The translations under genes and the position numbers were made by a program. Shown piece after piece: positions 42,105 to 52,711 of a stretch of DNA of 64,000 nucleotides (within the stretch, counting starts at the first letter, position 1; each line of letters opens with the position of its first letter). Below the pieces are notes generated by a model, which worked only from the letters and a program-made list of their open reading frames with translations, did no database searches and was not told where the DNA came from. The DNA lies in assembly GCF_029626035.1 (NCBI RefSeq), contig NZ_JARUBE010000003.1, positions 1,302,001 through 1,366,000 on the forward strand, given 5' to 3'. This stretch comes from Micromonospora sp. WMMD980 (GTDB lineage Bacteria; Actinomycetota; Actinomycetes; Mycobacteriales; Micromonosporaceae).

Positions 42105-42526
42105 CCTTGCTCCTCGGGTCGGGCATGCCGGGACGGGTGTCGCGGCGATGCTGCGGGGTGGTGTTCCGACGACCTGTGACGATCCGTGCGGGCCGATGAC
42201 CGACGGCGTGAACAGTGATGGTTCGGGTTCGCAGTGCCCGGTGGACGCTGACCGCCCCGGGTGCGGAGCGAGGATCCGCTCCGCACCCCGTCGACGAGGT
42301 GGCCGCCGCTGCGACTCGTGTCGCAGTCGCCGGGACCCGGCACCGGGCACGGTGGAGGGTCCGGAATCGTGCCGAGGGGTCGGCGGCCGGTGGCCTCAGC
42401 GTCGCGAACCGCGCGACTCAACCGTGCGGCGCGGCGCCCAGGCCGGACCGTCGTGGGTCGTCTGCGTTCGATGGCGACCGTCGCCGGCCGGCTCGAAGGC
42501 GGACCAGGTCGCGCGAGGAGCATACG
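42105..42526. other. Intergenic region with hairpin, MFS gene / P450 gene
   Basis: These 422 nt lie between two leftward genes. I found no supported gene; the plus-strand readings are Arg/Pro-rich shadow frames. A strong hairpin sits in the middle (42259-42288). The rest should hold the P450 promoter, whose boxes I could not place. Confidence 0.5.
42259..42288. terminator. Hairpin, possible terminator after the exporter gene
   Basis: A perfect 12-bp stem (GGGTGCGGAGCG, 42259-42270, paired with 42277-42288) has a 6-nt AGGATC loop. It lies about 240 nt beyond the stop of the leftward exporter gene and 155 nt before the P450 start, where a terminator separating the two would be expected. It could also be a 5' leader structure of the P450 mRNA. 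Confidence 0.5.
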
Positions 42527-43996
42527 TCACACACTCGGCTTGACACCATCGTCGACGGTCGCCGGTTCGAGGGTCGGCGCGGCCTGCGGCTGCGGGCGGA
42601 GTAGCACCGCGCCGAGGACGGCGGCGACCAGGACGATGCCGGCGGCGGTGGCGAAGCCGATGTCGTACCCGCCGTCCAGCGCCGTGACCTGGTCCTTGCC
42701 CTCCCCGAGGAGGTCGGCGGTGCGCGAGGCGGCGATCGTCGCGAGCACCGCGAGGCCGAGGGCGCCGCCCACCTGCTGCACGGTGTTGTTGACGCCGGAG
42801 GCGAGACCGGAGTCCTCGGGGTTCGCGCCCGACATCGCGATCGTCACGAGTGCGGGGAAGGCCAGACCGCCGCCGATGCCGAGGCACAGCAGGGCGGGCA
42901 GGACGTCCGCCACGTAGTCGCCGCCGACCGGGGCGCGACCGAGCAGCGCGAGGCCGGCGGCGATGAACACCAGGCTCACCACGGCGACCCACCGGGGGGT
43001 GAAGCGGGCGTTGAGCGGCGCCGAGGCGCCCACCGAGAGCAGACCGATGCTCACGGAGACCGGCAGGAACGACAGCCCGATCTCGAACGGGGAGTAGCCG
43101 AGCACGAGCTGCAGGTAGAGCGAGCCCAGGAAGAGGTGCGAGAACATGCCGGCCAGCATCAGGCCCAGCACGAGGTTGCCGCCGGTGAGGCTGCGGGAGC
43201 GGAACACGCGAAGCGGCAGCAGCGGCGTGCGTGCCGTCGTCTGCCGCACGATGAACGCGATGAGGAGCAGCACGGCGAGGGCGCCGAATCCGAGCGTGTG
43301 CGCCGAGCCGAGGCCGTACTCGGTGGCCTTGAGGATCGCGTACGACCCGATCATGAGCGAGGCGGTGACGAGCACCGCGCCCACGGCGTCCGCGCCCCGG
43401 CGCAGCCCCAGGCCGCTGTCGTTCTGGAGCAGCCGGATGCCGAAGATGCCGATGAGCGCGCCGACCGGGATGTTCACGAAGAAGATCCAGTGCCAGCTCA
43501 GCGCCTGGGTGAGCACGCCGCCGAGCAGCAGGCCGCCGGATGCGCCCCCGGCGCCGACGAAGCTGTAGATGCCGATGGCCTTGCCGAGCTCCCGCGGGTC
43601 CGGGAAGAGGTTGAAGATCATTCCGAGGATCACGGCGGAGGTGACCGCGCCGCCGGCGCCCTGCACGAAGCGCGCCACGATCAGCATGGTCTGGTCGGTG
43701 GCGAGGCCGCACCACAGCGACGCGAGCACGAAGACGACCAGCCCGCTCAGGAAGACCCGCTTGCGACCGATGAGATCGCCGAGCCGGCCGGCGAGCAGCA
43801 GCAGGCCGCCGAAGGCGATCAGATAGGCGTTGACCACCCACGTCAGGTCTGCCGCCTCGAACTTGAGGTCCTCCTGGATCGACGGCAGCGCGACATTGAC
43901 GATCGTCTGATCAAGAATGATCATCAAGAAGCCGGCGCACAGCACGATGAGCGCGGCCCATCGGGACGGCTGTACCGGAGGTGCGGTGGTGGACAT
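42527..43996 (-). CDS. MFS drug exporter, DHA2 (14-TMS) family, RifP-like
   Basis: The 489-residue membrane protein has the DHA2 signature in helix 1 (LDQTIVNVALPSIQEDL), GRLGDLIGRKRVFLSG between helices 2 and 3, motif C-like GAGGASGGLLLGGVLTQ, and about 14 hydrophobic spans. Such proton-driven pumps export the cluster's own antibiotic; RifP plays this part in rifamycin producers. ATG 43996 has GGAGGATC upstream. The next gene, divergent across 80 bp, is an HxlR regulator, and an inverted repeat lies between them. This suggests ligand-induced export and self-resistance. Confidence 0.94.
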   Translation of the reverse strand: MSTTAPPVQPSRWAALIVLCAGFLMIILDQTIVNVALPSIQEDLKFEAADLTWVVNAYLIAFGGLLLLAGRLGDLIGRKRVFLSGLVVFVLASLWCGLATDQTMLIVARFVQGAGGAVTSAVILGMIFNLFPDPRELGKAIGIYSFVGAGGASGGLLLGGVLTQALSWHWIFFVNIPVGALIGIFGIRLLQNDSGLGLRRGADAVGAVLVTASLMIGSYAILKATEYGLGSAHTLGFGALAVLLLIAFIVRQTTARTPLLPLRVFRSRSLTGGNLVLGLMLAGMFSHLFLGSLYLQLVLGYSPFEIGLSFLPVSVSIGLLSVGASAPLNARFTPRWVAVVSLVFIAAGLALLGRAPVGGDYVADVLPALLCLGIGGGLAFPALVTIAMSGANPEDSGLASGVNNTVQQVGGALGLAVLATIAASRTADLLGEGKDQVTALDGGYDIGFATAAGIVLVAAVLGAVLLRPQPQAAPTLEPATVDDGVKPSV

Positions 43997-44023
43997 GAAG
44001 GATCCTCCAAAGGGATACGGCTT

Positions 44024-44047
44024 GTTACAGCACTCATAATGTGTGAC
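44024..44047. promoter_or_regulatory. Inverted repeat between exporter and HxlR genes (putative operator)
   Basis: GTTACA (44024-44029) and TGTGAC (44042-44047) form an imperfect inverted repeat with a 12-nt centre (5 of 6 positions pair). It lies in the 80-bp divergent region. CATAAT at 44035-44040 inside it could be a -10 box of the HxlR gene, so a bound regulator would block both promoters. HxlR proteins typically bind such dyads as dimers. Confidence 0.45.
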
Positions 44048-44076
44048 TATTGGGCTTCGCGTAAGGAGGCACATTG

Positions 44077-44484
44077 ATGTCACAGCGGAACGTTTGTGTG
44101 TCCGAGCAGGCCGCGCGCGCCAAGGCGTGCACGGTTCGCGAGGTCCTCGACCGGGTCGGCGGCAAGTGGAGCGTCGGAGTGATCATCGAGGCCAGTCAGG
44201 CGCCGGTGCGCTTCACCGAGCTCGAGCGCAAGATCGAGGGCATCAGCCGCCGGATGTTGACGCTGACCCTCCGCAACCTGGAACGGGACGGCCTCCTCAC
44301 CCGCACGGTCTACCCGACCGTTCCGCCGAAGGTGGAGTACGTCGCGACCGACATGGCGCGGGAACTCTACGAGTCCCTGGTCACCCTGACCGACTGGGCG
44401 GAGCGGCACCGCGCTGCCATCACGGCCTCGCGGGAGGCCTACGACAGCGGGCGCGAGCTCGTCGAGTCCAAGACGAGCGCCTGA
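44077..44484 (+). CDS. HxlR-family winged-helix regulator
   Basis: The 135-residue protein has the HxlR layout: ACTVREVLDRVGGKWSVGVI, the recognition region FTELERKIEGISRRMLTLTL, and the wing RNLERDGLLTRTVYPTVPPK followed by VEYVATDMARELYESL. Members are small dimeric repressors or activators that sense quinones, aldehydes or electrophiles. ATG 44077 is 7 nt after an AAGGAGG ribosome site; the in-frame TTG at 44074 is less likely. It probably controls the divergent exporter and itself. An ansamycin quinone would be a fitting signal, but this is inference. Confidence 0.92.
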   Translation: MSQRNVCVSEQAARAKACTVREVLDRVGGKWSVGVIIEASQAPVRFTELERKIEGISRRMLTLTLRNLERDGLLTRTVYPTVPPKVEYVATDMARELYESLVTLTDWAERHRAAITASREAYDSGRELVESKTSA

Positions 44485-44612
44485 TCCGGCGCCGGTCGGC
44501 GGCGCCGGTCGCGTGAACACCGTCGCCGGCGGCGCGGGCGGGGCGCGAGTCGACCCGTCGGGCGGTCCCGCCCGGCGCGGAGGTGCCCTGCGCCGGCGAG
44601 CTCGGGACCTGG

Positions 44613-45047
44613 TCAGGCGCCGACCAGCGCGACCAGCGCGCGGGCGGCCACCCGGTAGCCGAGCGCGCCCAGCCCCGCGACGACCCCACTGGCGAGCGGG
44701 GCGATCACCGACTCGTGCCGGAAGCTCTCGCGGGCCCACACGTTCGACAGGTGTACCTCCACCCAGGGCCGCGGATAGCTGGCCAGCGCGTCCCGCAGAC
44801 TCCAGCCGGCGATCATGAGAGCGCCGGGGTTCACGATGGCGCCCACGGTGTCGTAGCCGTCCTGGATGGCGTGGATCAGCTCGGCCTCCGAGTCGCTCTG
44901 CACGGCCCGCACCTTCCAGCCCGCACCGGCCAACTCGTCGGTGACCGCCTGCTCGATGTCCGCCAACGTCGCCGTCCCGTAGATCTCCGGCTGCCGGCGG
45001 CCGAGGATGCTCAGGTTCGGGCCGTTCAGTAACAGAAGCTCGGCCAT
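44613..45047 (-). CDS. rifJ-like: Type II 3-dehydroquinate dehydratase, RifJ-like
   Basis: The 144-residue protein matches type II dehydroquinase. The motif LNGPNLSILGRRQPEIYG carries the catalytic Arg and Tyr of the active-site lid, and NPGALM and the His-bearing VEVHLSNVWARESFRHES follow. In the amino-shikimate pathway RifJ dehydrates aminoDHQ to aminoDHS, the substrate of AHBA synthase. ATG 45047 (MAELLLLNGPN) is where homology begins, with GGGAGAAG upstream. It is divergent from the AHBA-synthase operon across 270 nt. A primary-metabolism copy would look the same; context makes the amino pathway the better assignment. Confidence 0.93.
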   Translation of the reverse strand: MAELLLLNGPNLSILGRRQPEIYGTATLADIEQAVTDELAGAGWKVRAVQSDSEAELIHAIQDGYDTVGAIVNPGALMIAGWSLRDALASYPRPWVEVHLSNVWARESFRHESVIAPLASGVVAGLGALGYRVAARALVALVGA

Positions 45048-45140
45048 GGCGCGATCTTCTCCCTCGACTTTTCTCAATGCAGTGGACATTGCTGACAGCC
45101 TGCCCCGGGGTGCATTGCGCAACGAGTCGGAATCGCCAAT

Positions 45141-45183
45141 TTAGGGGATCCTTGCGGGTCACCTAGGGGGCAGACCGATATCT
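45141..45183 (+). promoter_or_regulatory. Phased TTAGGGG / CTAGGGGG repeats with -10-like box upstream of AHBA synthase
   Basis: TTAGGGG (45141-45147) and CTAGGGGG (45163-45170) are 22 bp apart. A GCGGG in between (45154-45158) is about one turn from each. A TATCTA box starts about 9 nt after the last repeat. Repeats in 11- or 22-bp phase, just before the -10 region, are the known geometry of SARP-activated promoters. The site lies in the divergent region and faces the rifK-rifL-rifM-like operon. Confidence 0.5.
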
Positions 45184-45317
45184 ATCGCTCACGCTAGCGT
45201 CCTGGCATGCGTTCAGCGCCACTCCGCCGGCTCGAGGACGGGGGAAGGAATTGCGGCGCCGCTATTTCGGCGCCGGCCCGAGCGTGAAAAGAGAAGTCTG
45301 CCGAACATGGGGTTCTC

Positions 45318-46484
45318 ATGGTTGAAAACGCACCCGAAAGTCTGAGCTTCCCGGCCTGGCCGCAATTCGGTGACGAGGAGCGGACGGGCCTGATCCGCGC
45401 GTTGGAGCAGGGCCAGTGGTGGCGGATCGCGGGCAACGAGGTGGAGGCCTTCGAGCGCGAGTTCGGGGCCCACCACGGCGCCGAGCACGCTCTCGCCGTC
45501 ACGAACGGCACGCACGCCCTCGAACTGGCCCTCGAGGTGCTGGGGGTCGGTCCCGGAACCGAGGTCATCGTGCCCGCCTTCACCTTCATCTCGTCCTCGC
45601 AGGCCGCGCAGCGGCTCGGCGCGGTCGCGGTGCCGGTGGACGTGGACCCGGCCACGTACTGCATCGACGTGGCCGCCGCCGAGCGGGCCGTCACGCCGCG
45701 GACGCGGGCCATCATGCCGGTCCACATGGCCGGGCACGTCGCGGACATGGACGCGCTGGCGAAACTCTCCGCGGACACCGACGTCCCGGTGATCCAGGAC
45801 GCGGCGCACGCCCACGGCGCACGCTGGCAGGGTCGCCGGATGGGCGAGCTGGGGTCGGTGGCCGCCTTCAGCTTCCAGAACGGCAAGCTGATGACCGCGG
45901 GCGAGGGCGGGGCGGTGCTCTTCCCCGACGGCGAACTGTGGCAGGAGGCGTTCCTGCGGCACAGTTGCGGCCGTCCCCGGGAGGACCGCAGCTACCTGCA
46001 CCGCACCTCGGGTTCGAACTTCCGGCTGAACGAGTTCTCGGCGTCGGTGCTGCGGGCCCAGTTGGGTCGGCTCGAGAGCCAGATCGACACCCGCGAGCAG
46101 CGGTGGCCGGTGCTCGCCCGCGACCTGGCCGAGATTCCGGGAGTGGTACCGCAGGGTCGTGACGAGCGGGTGGACCGCAATCCGCACTACATGGCGATGT
46201 TCCGGGTGCCGGGTCTCGACGAGAAGCGTCGCAACGAGCTGGTGGACGTCCTGATCGGCAAGGGTCTCCCGGCGTTCGCGTCCTTCCGGGCCATCTACCG
46301 CTGCGACGCCTTCTGGGAGCGCGCCGCGCCTGACGAGACCGTGGCGGAGATCGCCTCGCGCTGCCCGGTGACCGAGGCGCTTTTCCAGGACAGCATCTGG
46401 CTGCACCACCGGGTCCTGCTCGGTGCGGAGGAGCAGATGCACGACGTCGCGTCGATCATCGCCGACCACGTGCCGGCACCGTGA
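45318..46484 (+). CDS. rifK-like: AHBA synthase, RifK-like (PLP-dependent)
   Basis: The 388-residue DegT/DnrJ/EryC1-type protein has the AHBA-synthase signature. Landmarks are NGTHALELALEVLGVGPG, VPAFTFISSSQAAQRLGA, QDAAHAHGARW, and the PLP Lys190 in FSFQNGKLMTAGEGGA. RifK has two roles: it aromatises aminoDHS to AHBA, and with RifL it transaminates a 3-keto UDP-sugar to give UDP-kanosamine. It heads the operon rifK-rifL-rifM-like. The ATG at 45318 has only a weak ribosome site (GGGG 8 nt upstream), but homology starts close by. Its stop overlaps the next start (GTGA). This gene is the diagnostic marker of an ansamycin or mitomycin-type cluster. Confidence 0.96.
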   Translation: MVENAPESLSFPAWPQFGDEERTGLIRALEQGQWWRIAGNEVEAFEREFGAHHGAEHALAVTNGTHALELALEVLGVGPGTEVIVPAFTFISSSQAAQRLGAVAVPVDVDPATYCIDVAAAERAVTPRTRAIMPVHMAGHVADMDALAKLSADTDVPVIQDAAHAHGARWQGRRMGELGSVAAFSFQNGKLMTAGEGGAVLFPDGELWQEAFLRHSCGRPREDRSYLHRTSGSNFRLNEFSASVLRAQLGRLESQIDTREQRWPVLARDLAEIPGVVPQGRDERVDRNPHYMAMFRVPGLDEKRRNELVDVLIGKGLPAFASFRAIYRCDAFWERAAPDETVAEIASRCPVTEALFQDSIWLHHRVLLGAEEQMHDVASIIADHVPAP

Positions 46485-47620
46485 CCGGTCCGCGCCCGCC
46501 CGTCCGCGTCGCCGTCATCGGCCTCGGCTGGGCGGGGCGGTCGATCTGGTTGCCCCGGCTGGCCGCCCACCCGGACTATCTCGTGACCGCGGTGGTCGAC
46601 CCGTCGGCGGCCACCCGCGAGGCGGCCGTGGCCTCGCTTCCGTCGGCGACCCCGCTGTGTGAGGTCGACGACCTCGCGGACGCCGCGGCCGACCTGGCGG
46701 TGGTCGCCGTGCCCAACCACCTGCACACCTCGGTCGCCACGCGCCTGCTGCGCCGGGGGTTCTCCGTCTTCCTGGAGAAGCCGGTGTGCCTCAGCACCCG
46801 GGAGGCCGGCGAGCTGGCGGAGGCGGAGCGGGCCGGCGGGGCGATGCTGCTGGCCGGCAGCGCCGCGCGATACCGCCGGGACGTCGTCGCCCTCTGCGCC
46901 ACGTCGGGGTCGCTGGGAGCGATCCGCCACGTCGACCTGTCCTGGATCCGCGCCCGGGGCGTGCCCGACGGGGTCGGCTGGTTCACCCGGCGCGCGCTGT
47001 CCGGCGGTGGCGCCTCGGTCGACCTGGGCTGGCACCTGCTGGACATGATCGAACCGCTGCTGGGGCCGGTCGGGATCGTCCAGGTCGCCGGCGCGGTGTC
47101 CCGCGACTTCGTCAACGACGACGCCAGCCGCGCCGGATGGCGCCGGGACGCCGCGTCCGGCACCACCGGCGACGTCGAGGACACCGTTCGGGCGCTGCTC
47201 GTCACCGACACCGGGGTGTCGGTCGGGCTCCGCGCGGCATGGGCGTCGCACGAGCCCCGGGACGTGACCGAGATCCGCGTCCATGGCAGCGCCGGCAACG
47301 CGGTCCTGCGGTGCACCTTCGGCTTCAGCCCGAACCGGCTGCCCGCGCCGGTGCTGACGGTGCGCCGGCACGGCGTGACCGAGACCGTCGCCGTCGAACC
47401 GGAACCGGTCGGCGCCGAGTACGAACACCAACTTGCCCGCCTGCCCGAACTGCTCGCCGACCCGGCGAACCGGGGGCGGGCGATCAGCGAGGCGCACCGC
47501 AGCGTGGACGTGATCGAACGGCTCTATGCCTCGGTGCCCGGGCTCGAACCGAGCTCGGCTCCGGGAACCCCGGGAACGCCGGACCGGCTCCCCGGCGCGC
47601 GACCCGTCGTAAGGAGGTAG
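46481..47620 (+). CDS. rifL-like: Oxidoreductase, RifL-like (Gfo/Idh/MocA family)
   Basis: The 379-residue protein begins with an NAD(P) Rossmann motif (VRVAVIGLGWAGRSIWLPRL). It continues with the Gfo/Idh/MocA EKP motif (VFLEKPVCLSTREAGEL) and the GGGASVDLGWHLLDMI segment with the expected His and Asp. RifL oxidises the 3-position of UDP-glucose so that RifK can aminate it to UDP-kanosamine. The GTG start at 46481 overlaps the AHBA-synthase stop by 4 nt, so the two partner enzymes are translationally coupled. The last 30 residues are Pro/Gly-rich and probably disordered. Confidence 0.93.
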   Translation: MTGPRPPVRVAVIGLGWAGRSIWLPRLAAHPDYLVTAVVDPSAATREAAVASLPSATPLCEVDDLADAAADLAVVAVPNHLHTSVATRLLRRGFSVFLEKPVCLSTREAGELAEAERAGGAMLLAGSAARYRRDVVALCATSGSLGAIRHVDLSWIRARGVPDGVGWFTRRALSGGGASVDLGWHLLDMIEPLLGPVGIVQVAGAVSRDFVNDDASRAGWRRDAASGTTGDVEDTVRALLVTDTGVSVGLRAAWASHEPRDVTEIRVHGSAGNAVLRCTFGFSPNRLPAPVLTVRRHGVTETVAVEPEPVGAEYEHQLARLPELLADPANRGRAISEAHRSVDVIERLYASVPGLEPSSAPGTPGTPDRLPGARPVVRR

Positions 47621-47622
47621 AG

Positions 47623-48288
47623 GTGGCCATGGGTGGACAGAATCCGACAGCCGAGTACATCGTCTTCGATCTCGATGGTGTGCTGGTCGACAGCATGCAG
47701 GTCATGCGGCAGGCGTTTCACACCGCGTACGCCGAGGTGGTGGGTGGCGGCGAGGCGCCGTTCGAGGAGTACAACCGGCACCTGGGCCGCTACTTCCCGG
47801 ACATCATGCGGATCATGGGCCTGCCGCTGGCGATGGAGGAGCCGTTCGTCCGCGAGAGCTATCGACTGGCTCATCACATCCGCCCGTACGACGGTGTGGT
47901 CGAGATGTTGCACGAGCTGCGTGCCCGGGGGATCCGCACGGCGGTCGCGACCGGCAAGAGCGGCCCCCGGGCGCGCTCGTTGCTGGGCAACCTGAACCTG
48001 CTCGACGTCTTCGACCATGTGCTCGGCTCGGACGAGGTCGCCCGTGCGAAGCCGGCGCCGGACATCATCCTGCGGGCGTTGCAGCTGTGGGACGCCCCGC
48101 CGGGCGACGCGGTGATGATCGGCGACGCGGTGACCGACCTGACCAGCGCCCGGGCCGCCGGCGTCGGCGCGATCGCGGCGCTCTGGGGCGAGCCCGACAC
48201 CGAGCGTCTGATCGCCGCCGGGCCCGACATGGTCCTGCACCGGCCCGCCGAGGTGCTGTCGTTGGTGCCGGCGTCGGCGGTGCGATGA
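47623..48288 (+). CDS. rifM-like: HAD-family phosphatase, RifM-like
   Basis: The product of about 221 residues has all HAD motifs: I, VFDLDGVLVDS; II, TAVATGKSG; III, the Lys in ARAKPAPDII; IV, MIGDAVTDLTSAR. RifM-type phosphatases sit with RifK and RifL in AHBA clusters and are thought to act in release or processing of the kanosamine sugar phosphate. The ribosome site AAGGAGG (47611-47617) suits GTG 47623 (5 nt); ATG 47629 is also possible at 11 nt. It starts 2 nt after the RifL-like stop and ends the operon before a strong hairpin. Confidence 0.93.
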   Translation: MAMGGQNPTAEYIVFDLDGVLVDSMQVMRQAFHTAYAEVVGGGEAPFEEYNRHLGRYFPDIMRIMGLPLAMEEPFVRESYRLAHHIRPYDGVVEMLHELRARGIRTAVATGKSGPRARSLLGNLNLLDVFDHVLGSDEVARAKPAPDIILRALQLWDAPPGDAVMIGDAVTDLTSARAAGVGAIAALWGEPDTERLIAAGPDMVLHRPAEVLSLVPASAVR

Positions 48289-48310
48289 CCGCGGACCTGC
48301 CGTCCGCCGT

Positions 48311-48346
48311 CGACGACGTCCATCCGCCCGCGGATGGACGTCGTCG
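48311..48346. terminator. Bidirectional hairpin terminator
   Basis: A perfect 16-bp stem (CGACGACGTCCATCCG, 48311-48326, paired with 48331-48346) has a CCCG loop. It lies midway between the convergent rifM-like and rifH-like stops, 22 nt and 14 nt away, and should terminate both operons. Confidence 0.9.
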
Positions 48347-48360
48347 CGTGTCCGGGTCGG

Positions 48361-50746
<2,386 letters not shown>

Positions 50747-50750
<4 letters not shown>

Positions 50751-51499
50751 GGTTCCGCCCGGTCTCCTCGGCGGGACTCGCGTCGTCGCCCGCTGCCGAT
50801 CGCGGCCCGGTCCGGTGGCGGGTGGCCGTCCCGGCGTCCTCCGGCGGCCGGCGGGTCGTTGTACCGGTCGGCGACCTCCTGGCCGGACAGCTTCTGGATG
50901 GCGGTCATGATCTCGTCGGTGACCGCTCGGCGGGCCTGCCCGCCGCTGCCGGCGGCCGGCCGGGTGGAGCGCAGCGGCGCGCCGAACCGCACGGTGATCC
51001 GCCCGGGCCGGGGCAGCCGGGCGCCGACGGGTTGGATCCGGTCGGTGCCGAGCAGGGCGACCGGGACGACCGGGGCGCCGGAGGCAAGGGCGAGCCAGGC
51101 GACTCCGGTGCGCCCGCGGTAGAGCCGCCCGTCGCGGGATCGGCTGCCCTCCGGGTGGATGCCGAACGCGCGCCCGGCGGCGAGGACGTCGAGCGCCACC
51201 CGCAACGACGCCTGGGCCGACCGGTGCCCGCCGCGCGCCACGGGGATGGCGTCGACGCCGGTCAGGCAGGTGCGGGTCAGCCAGCCCTTGACCCCCGGTT
51301 GCCGGAAGTAGTCGTCCTTGGCCAGGAAGGCGACCGGGCGGGGCGCCACCAGCGGGATCACCACGCTGTCGAGGAACGAGAGGTGGTTGGCGGCCAGGAT
51401 CACCGGACCGTGCCGGGGGACGTTCTCCCGACCCTCGACCACCGGCCGGAGGGCGAGCCGGCTCAACGGCGCCAGCACCAGTCGGGCGCCCGTCGACAT
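50747..51499 (-). CDS. PlsC-like 1-acyl-glycerol-3-phosphate acyltransferase
   Basis: The 250-residue protein has the acyltransferase motifs NHLSFLD (HX4D, catalytic His and Asp), FGIHPEGSRSRDG (EGTRS-like) and VPVALLG. The family makes phosphatidic acid at the membrane, but stand-alone copies in clusters may acylate other substrates. ATG 51499 overlaps the TetR stop (TGATG), so the pair forms one unit. The C-terminal 40 residues are Arg/Gly/Pro-rich and probably disordered. A role in membrane lipids is the default. Its place beside an NRPS whose first domain is a C domain makes a link to lipopeptide initiation possible but unproven. Confidence 0.87.
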
Positions 51500-52092
51500 C
51501 AGCACGTGGTCCTCCGATCGAGGTGGGCGTCCAGTGCGGCGCGCAGCAACGGTTCCACGTCGTCCTGGCGCACCATGGTCTGGAGGCTGCCCCACTGCCA
51601 GAGCGCGGCGATGCCGTGCAGGTTGGCCCAGAGCGCGCCGGCGACGACCGGGGCGCCGGACGTGCCGGCCAGGTCGGGTCGGGCCCGGGCGACCAGGTCG
51701 ACGAGGACGCCGAAGAGTTGGTCGCTGGCGTCGCGCAGCCCGATGCCGTTGCCCCGCAGCAGGTCGTGCCGGAACATCAGCGCGAACATGCCCTGGTTGC
51801 GGCGTGCGAAGCGCAGGTAGAGCCGGCCCAGGGCGAGCAGTTGGTGGTGCGGGTCCGGGTCGGTGTGGCCGATCGTCTCGGCGACCTCCCGCCCGAGCTG
51901 CTGGTAGCCCTCGCGCGCGATGGCGGCCAGCAGGGCGAGATGGGTCGGGAAGTGGCGACGAGGCGCGCCGTGGGAGACGCCGGCCCGACGGGCGATCTCG
52001 CGCAGGGTCAGGGCTTCGGGGCCCTCGCGTTCGAGCAGATCGACGCCGGCGCGTACCAGGCGGGCGCGGAGGCTGGTGTCCGGCTGCGGCAT
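51499..52092 (-). CDS. TetR-family transcriptional regulator
   Basis: The 197-residue protein has a TetR helix-turn-helix at residues 10-55 (GPEALTLREIARRAGVSHGA, PRRHFPTHLALLAAIAREGY) and a TetR_C ligand domain with FARRNQGMFALMFRHDLL. ATG 52092 is the best start. Palindromes of the form TAGACA-N-TGTCTA overlap and precede it, so self-repression is likely. It is translationally coupled to the PlsC-like acyltransferase downstream, its probable main target. An effect on the divergent NRPS genes is possible but the NRPS start is 620 nt away. Confidence 0.93.
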   Translation of the reverse strand: MPQPDTSLRARLVRAGVDLLEREGPEALTLREIARRAGVSHGAPRRHFPTHLALLAAIAREGYQQLGREVAETIGHTDPDPHHQLLALGRLYLRFARRNQGMFALMFRHDLLRGNGIGLRDASDQLFGVLVDLVARARPDLAGTSGAPVVAGALWANLHGIAALWQWGSLQTMVRQDDVEPLLRAALDAHLDRRTTC

Positions 52093-52128
52093 AGACAGTG
52101 TCTACCATCCGCCCGTAGACACTGTCCA
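52092..52128. promoter_or_regulatory. Twin palindromes at the TetR start (putative TetR operators)
   Basis: TAGACAGTGTCTA (52092-52104) is a perfect 13-bp palindrome about a central base. A second, TAGACACTGTCCA (52116-52128), has one mismatch. Their centres are 24 bp apart, close to two helical turns. The first reaches the last base of the TetR start codon on the minus strand, the usual place for an autorepressor site. Confidence 0.72.
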
Positions 52129-52711
52129 CCATGCCGTGGACGGTGCCCGACACGCCGAACGCGAAGAAATTTTCCGGCGCCGGCGGCCCCCCCGAGCGTC
52201 CCCGCCGCGGGTGCGCCGAACCTCGTCCCGAACCACGCCGCTCAACTGCTCCAACGTTGGAGGGTTGGCTCCGGATAGGCGTGTGTCATTGACGGTGCGT
52301 CACTCCGAATGCTCCCTTGATCATCGGAACTTTCGCGTCGGAGCGTTTGCGAACCGGCTGTCGACCGTTGCAGAATGAGTCGGTCCGCAGATGTCGGGGG
52401 ATCCACTGCGGCCGACGAACTTAATGATCGTGAAGGTCTTGGGGGAGTGCGCGATGATCTCTGGGTTGTGGCCGTAACGGGATAGAACCCGACACAGTGG
52501 AACGCGGTATGGTGCCTGGCCAGGCCCTTCTTGGCTGACTTGGTTGAGTGAACGAGTCGTCCGTGTGGCCATTTCCGCCCGCCATGCGCTCCGCCCGAAA
52601 CAAAACGGACGTTGTAGGCATTTGTGCTGCTCGCCTGAATGGGGGCAGTGCGCCTCTCCGCGCGTCCAAAGCGCCTGTCGCCTGCCCGTTTTCAGTCGAG
52701 GGGAATTCGAA
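52129..52711. other. Upstream region of the NRPS genes
   Basis: About 580 nt hold no gene I can support. It is notably less GC-rich in 52280-52660 than the flanking genes. A perfect 14-bp palindrome is listed separately. TTGACG at 52289-52294 could be a -35 box, but no good -10 follows at 17 bp. An in-frame ATG-like reading from 52544 exists but adds no recognisable domain before the condensation domain. Confidence 0.5.
52249..52262. promoter_or_regulatory. 14-bp perfect palindrome upstream of the NRPS
   Basis: CTCCAACGTTGGAG is a perfect inverted repeat in the intergenic region between the TetR gene and NRPS-1, 450 nt before the NRPS start. It differs from the TetR-site word. It could be an operator for an unseen regulator. 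A chance palindrome cannot be excluded. Confidence 0.3.

Noticed and set aside
42105..42526. Several open frames on the plus strand between the P450 and exporter genes
   Set aside because: They are Arg/Pro-rich without motifs, run into the 3' end of the exporter gene in antisense, and lack good ribosome sites.
44559..44574. Short GGGCGG/CCGCCC hairpin between the HxlR and rifJ-like genes as terminator
   Set aside because: The stem is only six to seven pairs with a very small loop in GC-rich DNA; too weak to call.
52544..52711. N-terminal extension of NRPS-1 from 52544
   Set aside because: The 56 extra residues are Arg/Cys-rich without a recognisable fold, and the TTG at 52712 has a good ribosome site directly before the first condensation-domain motif.
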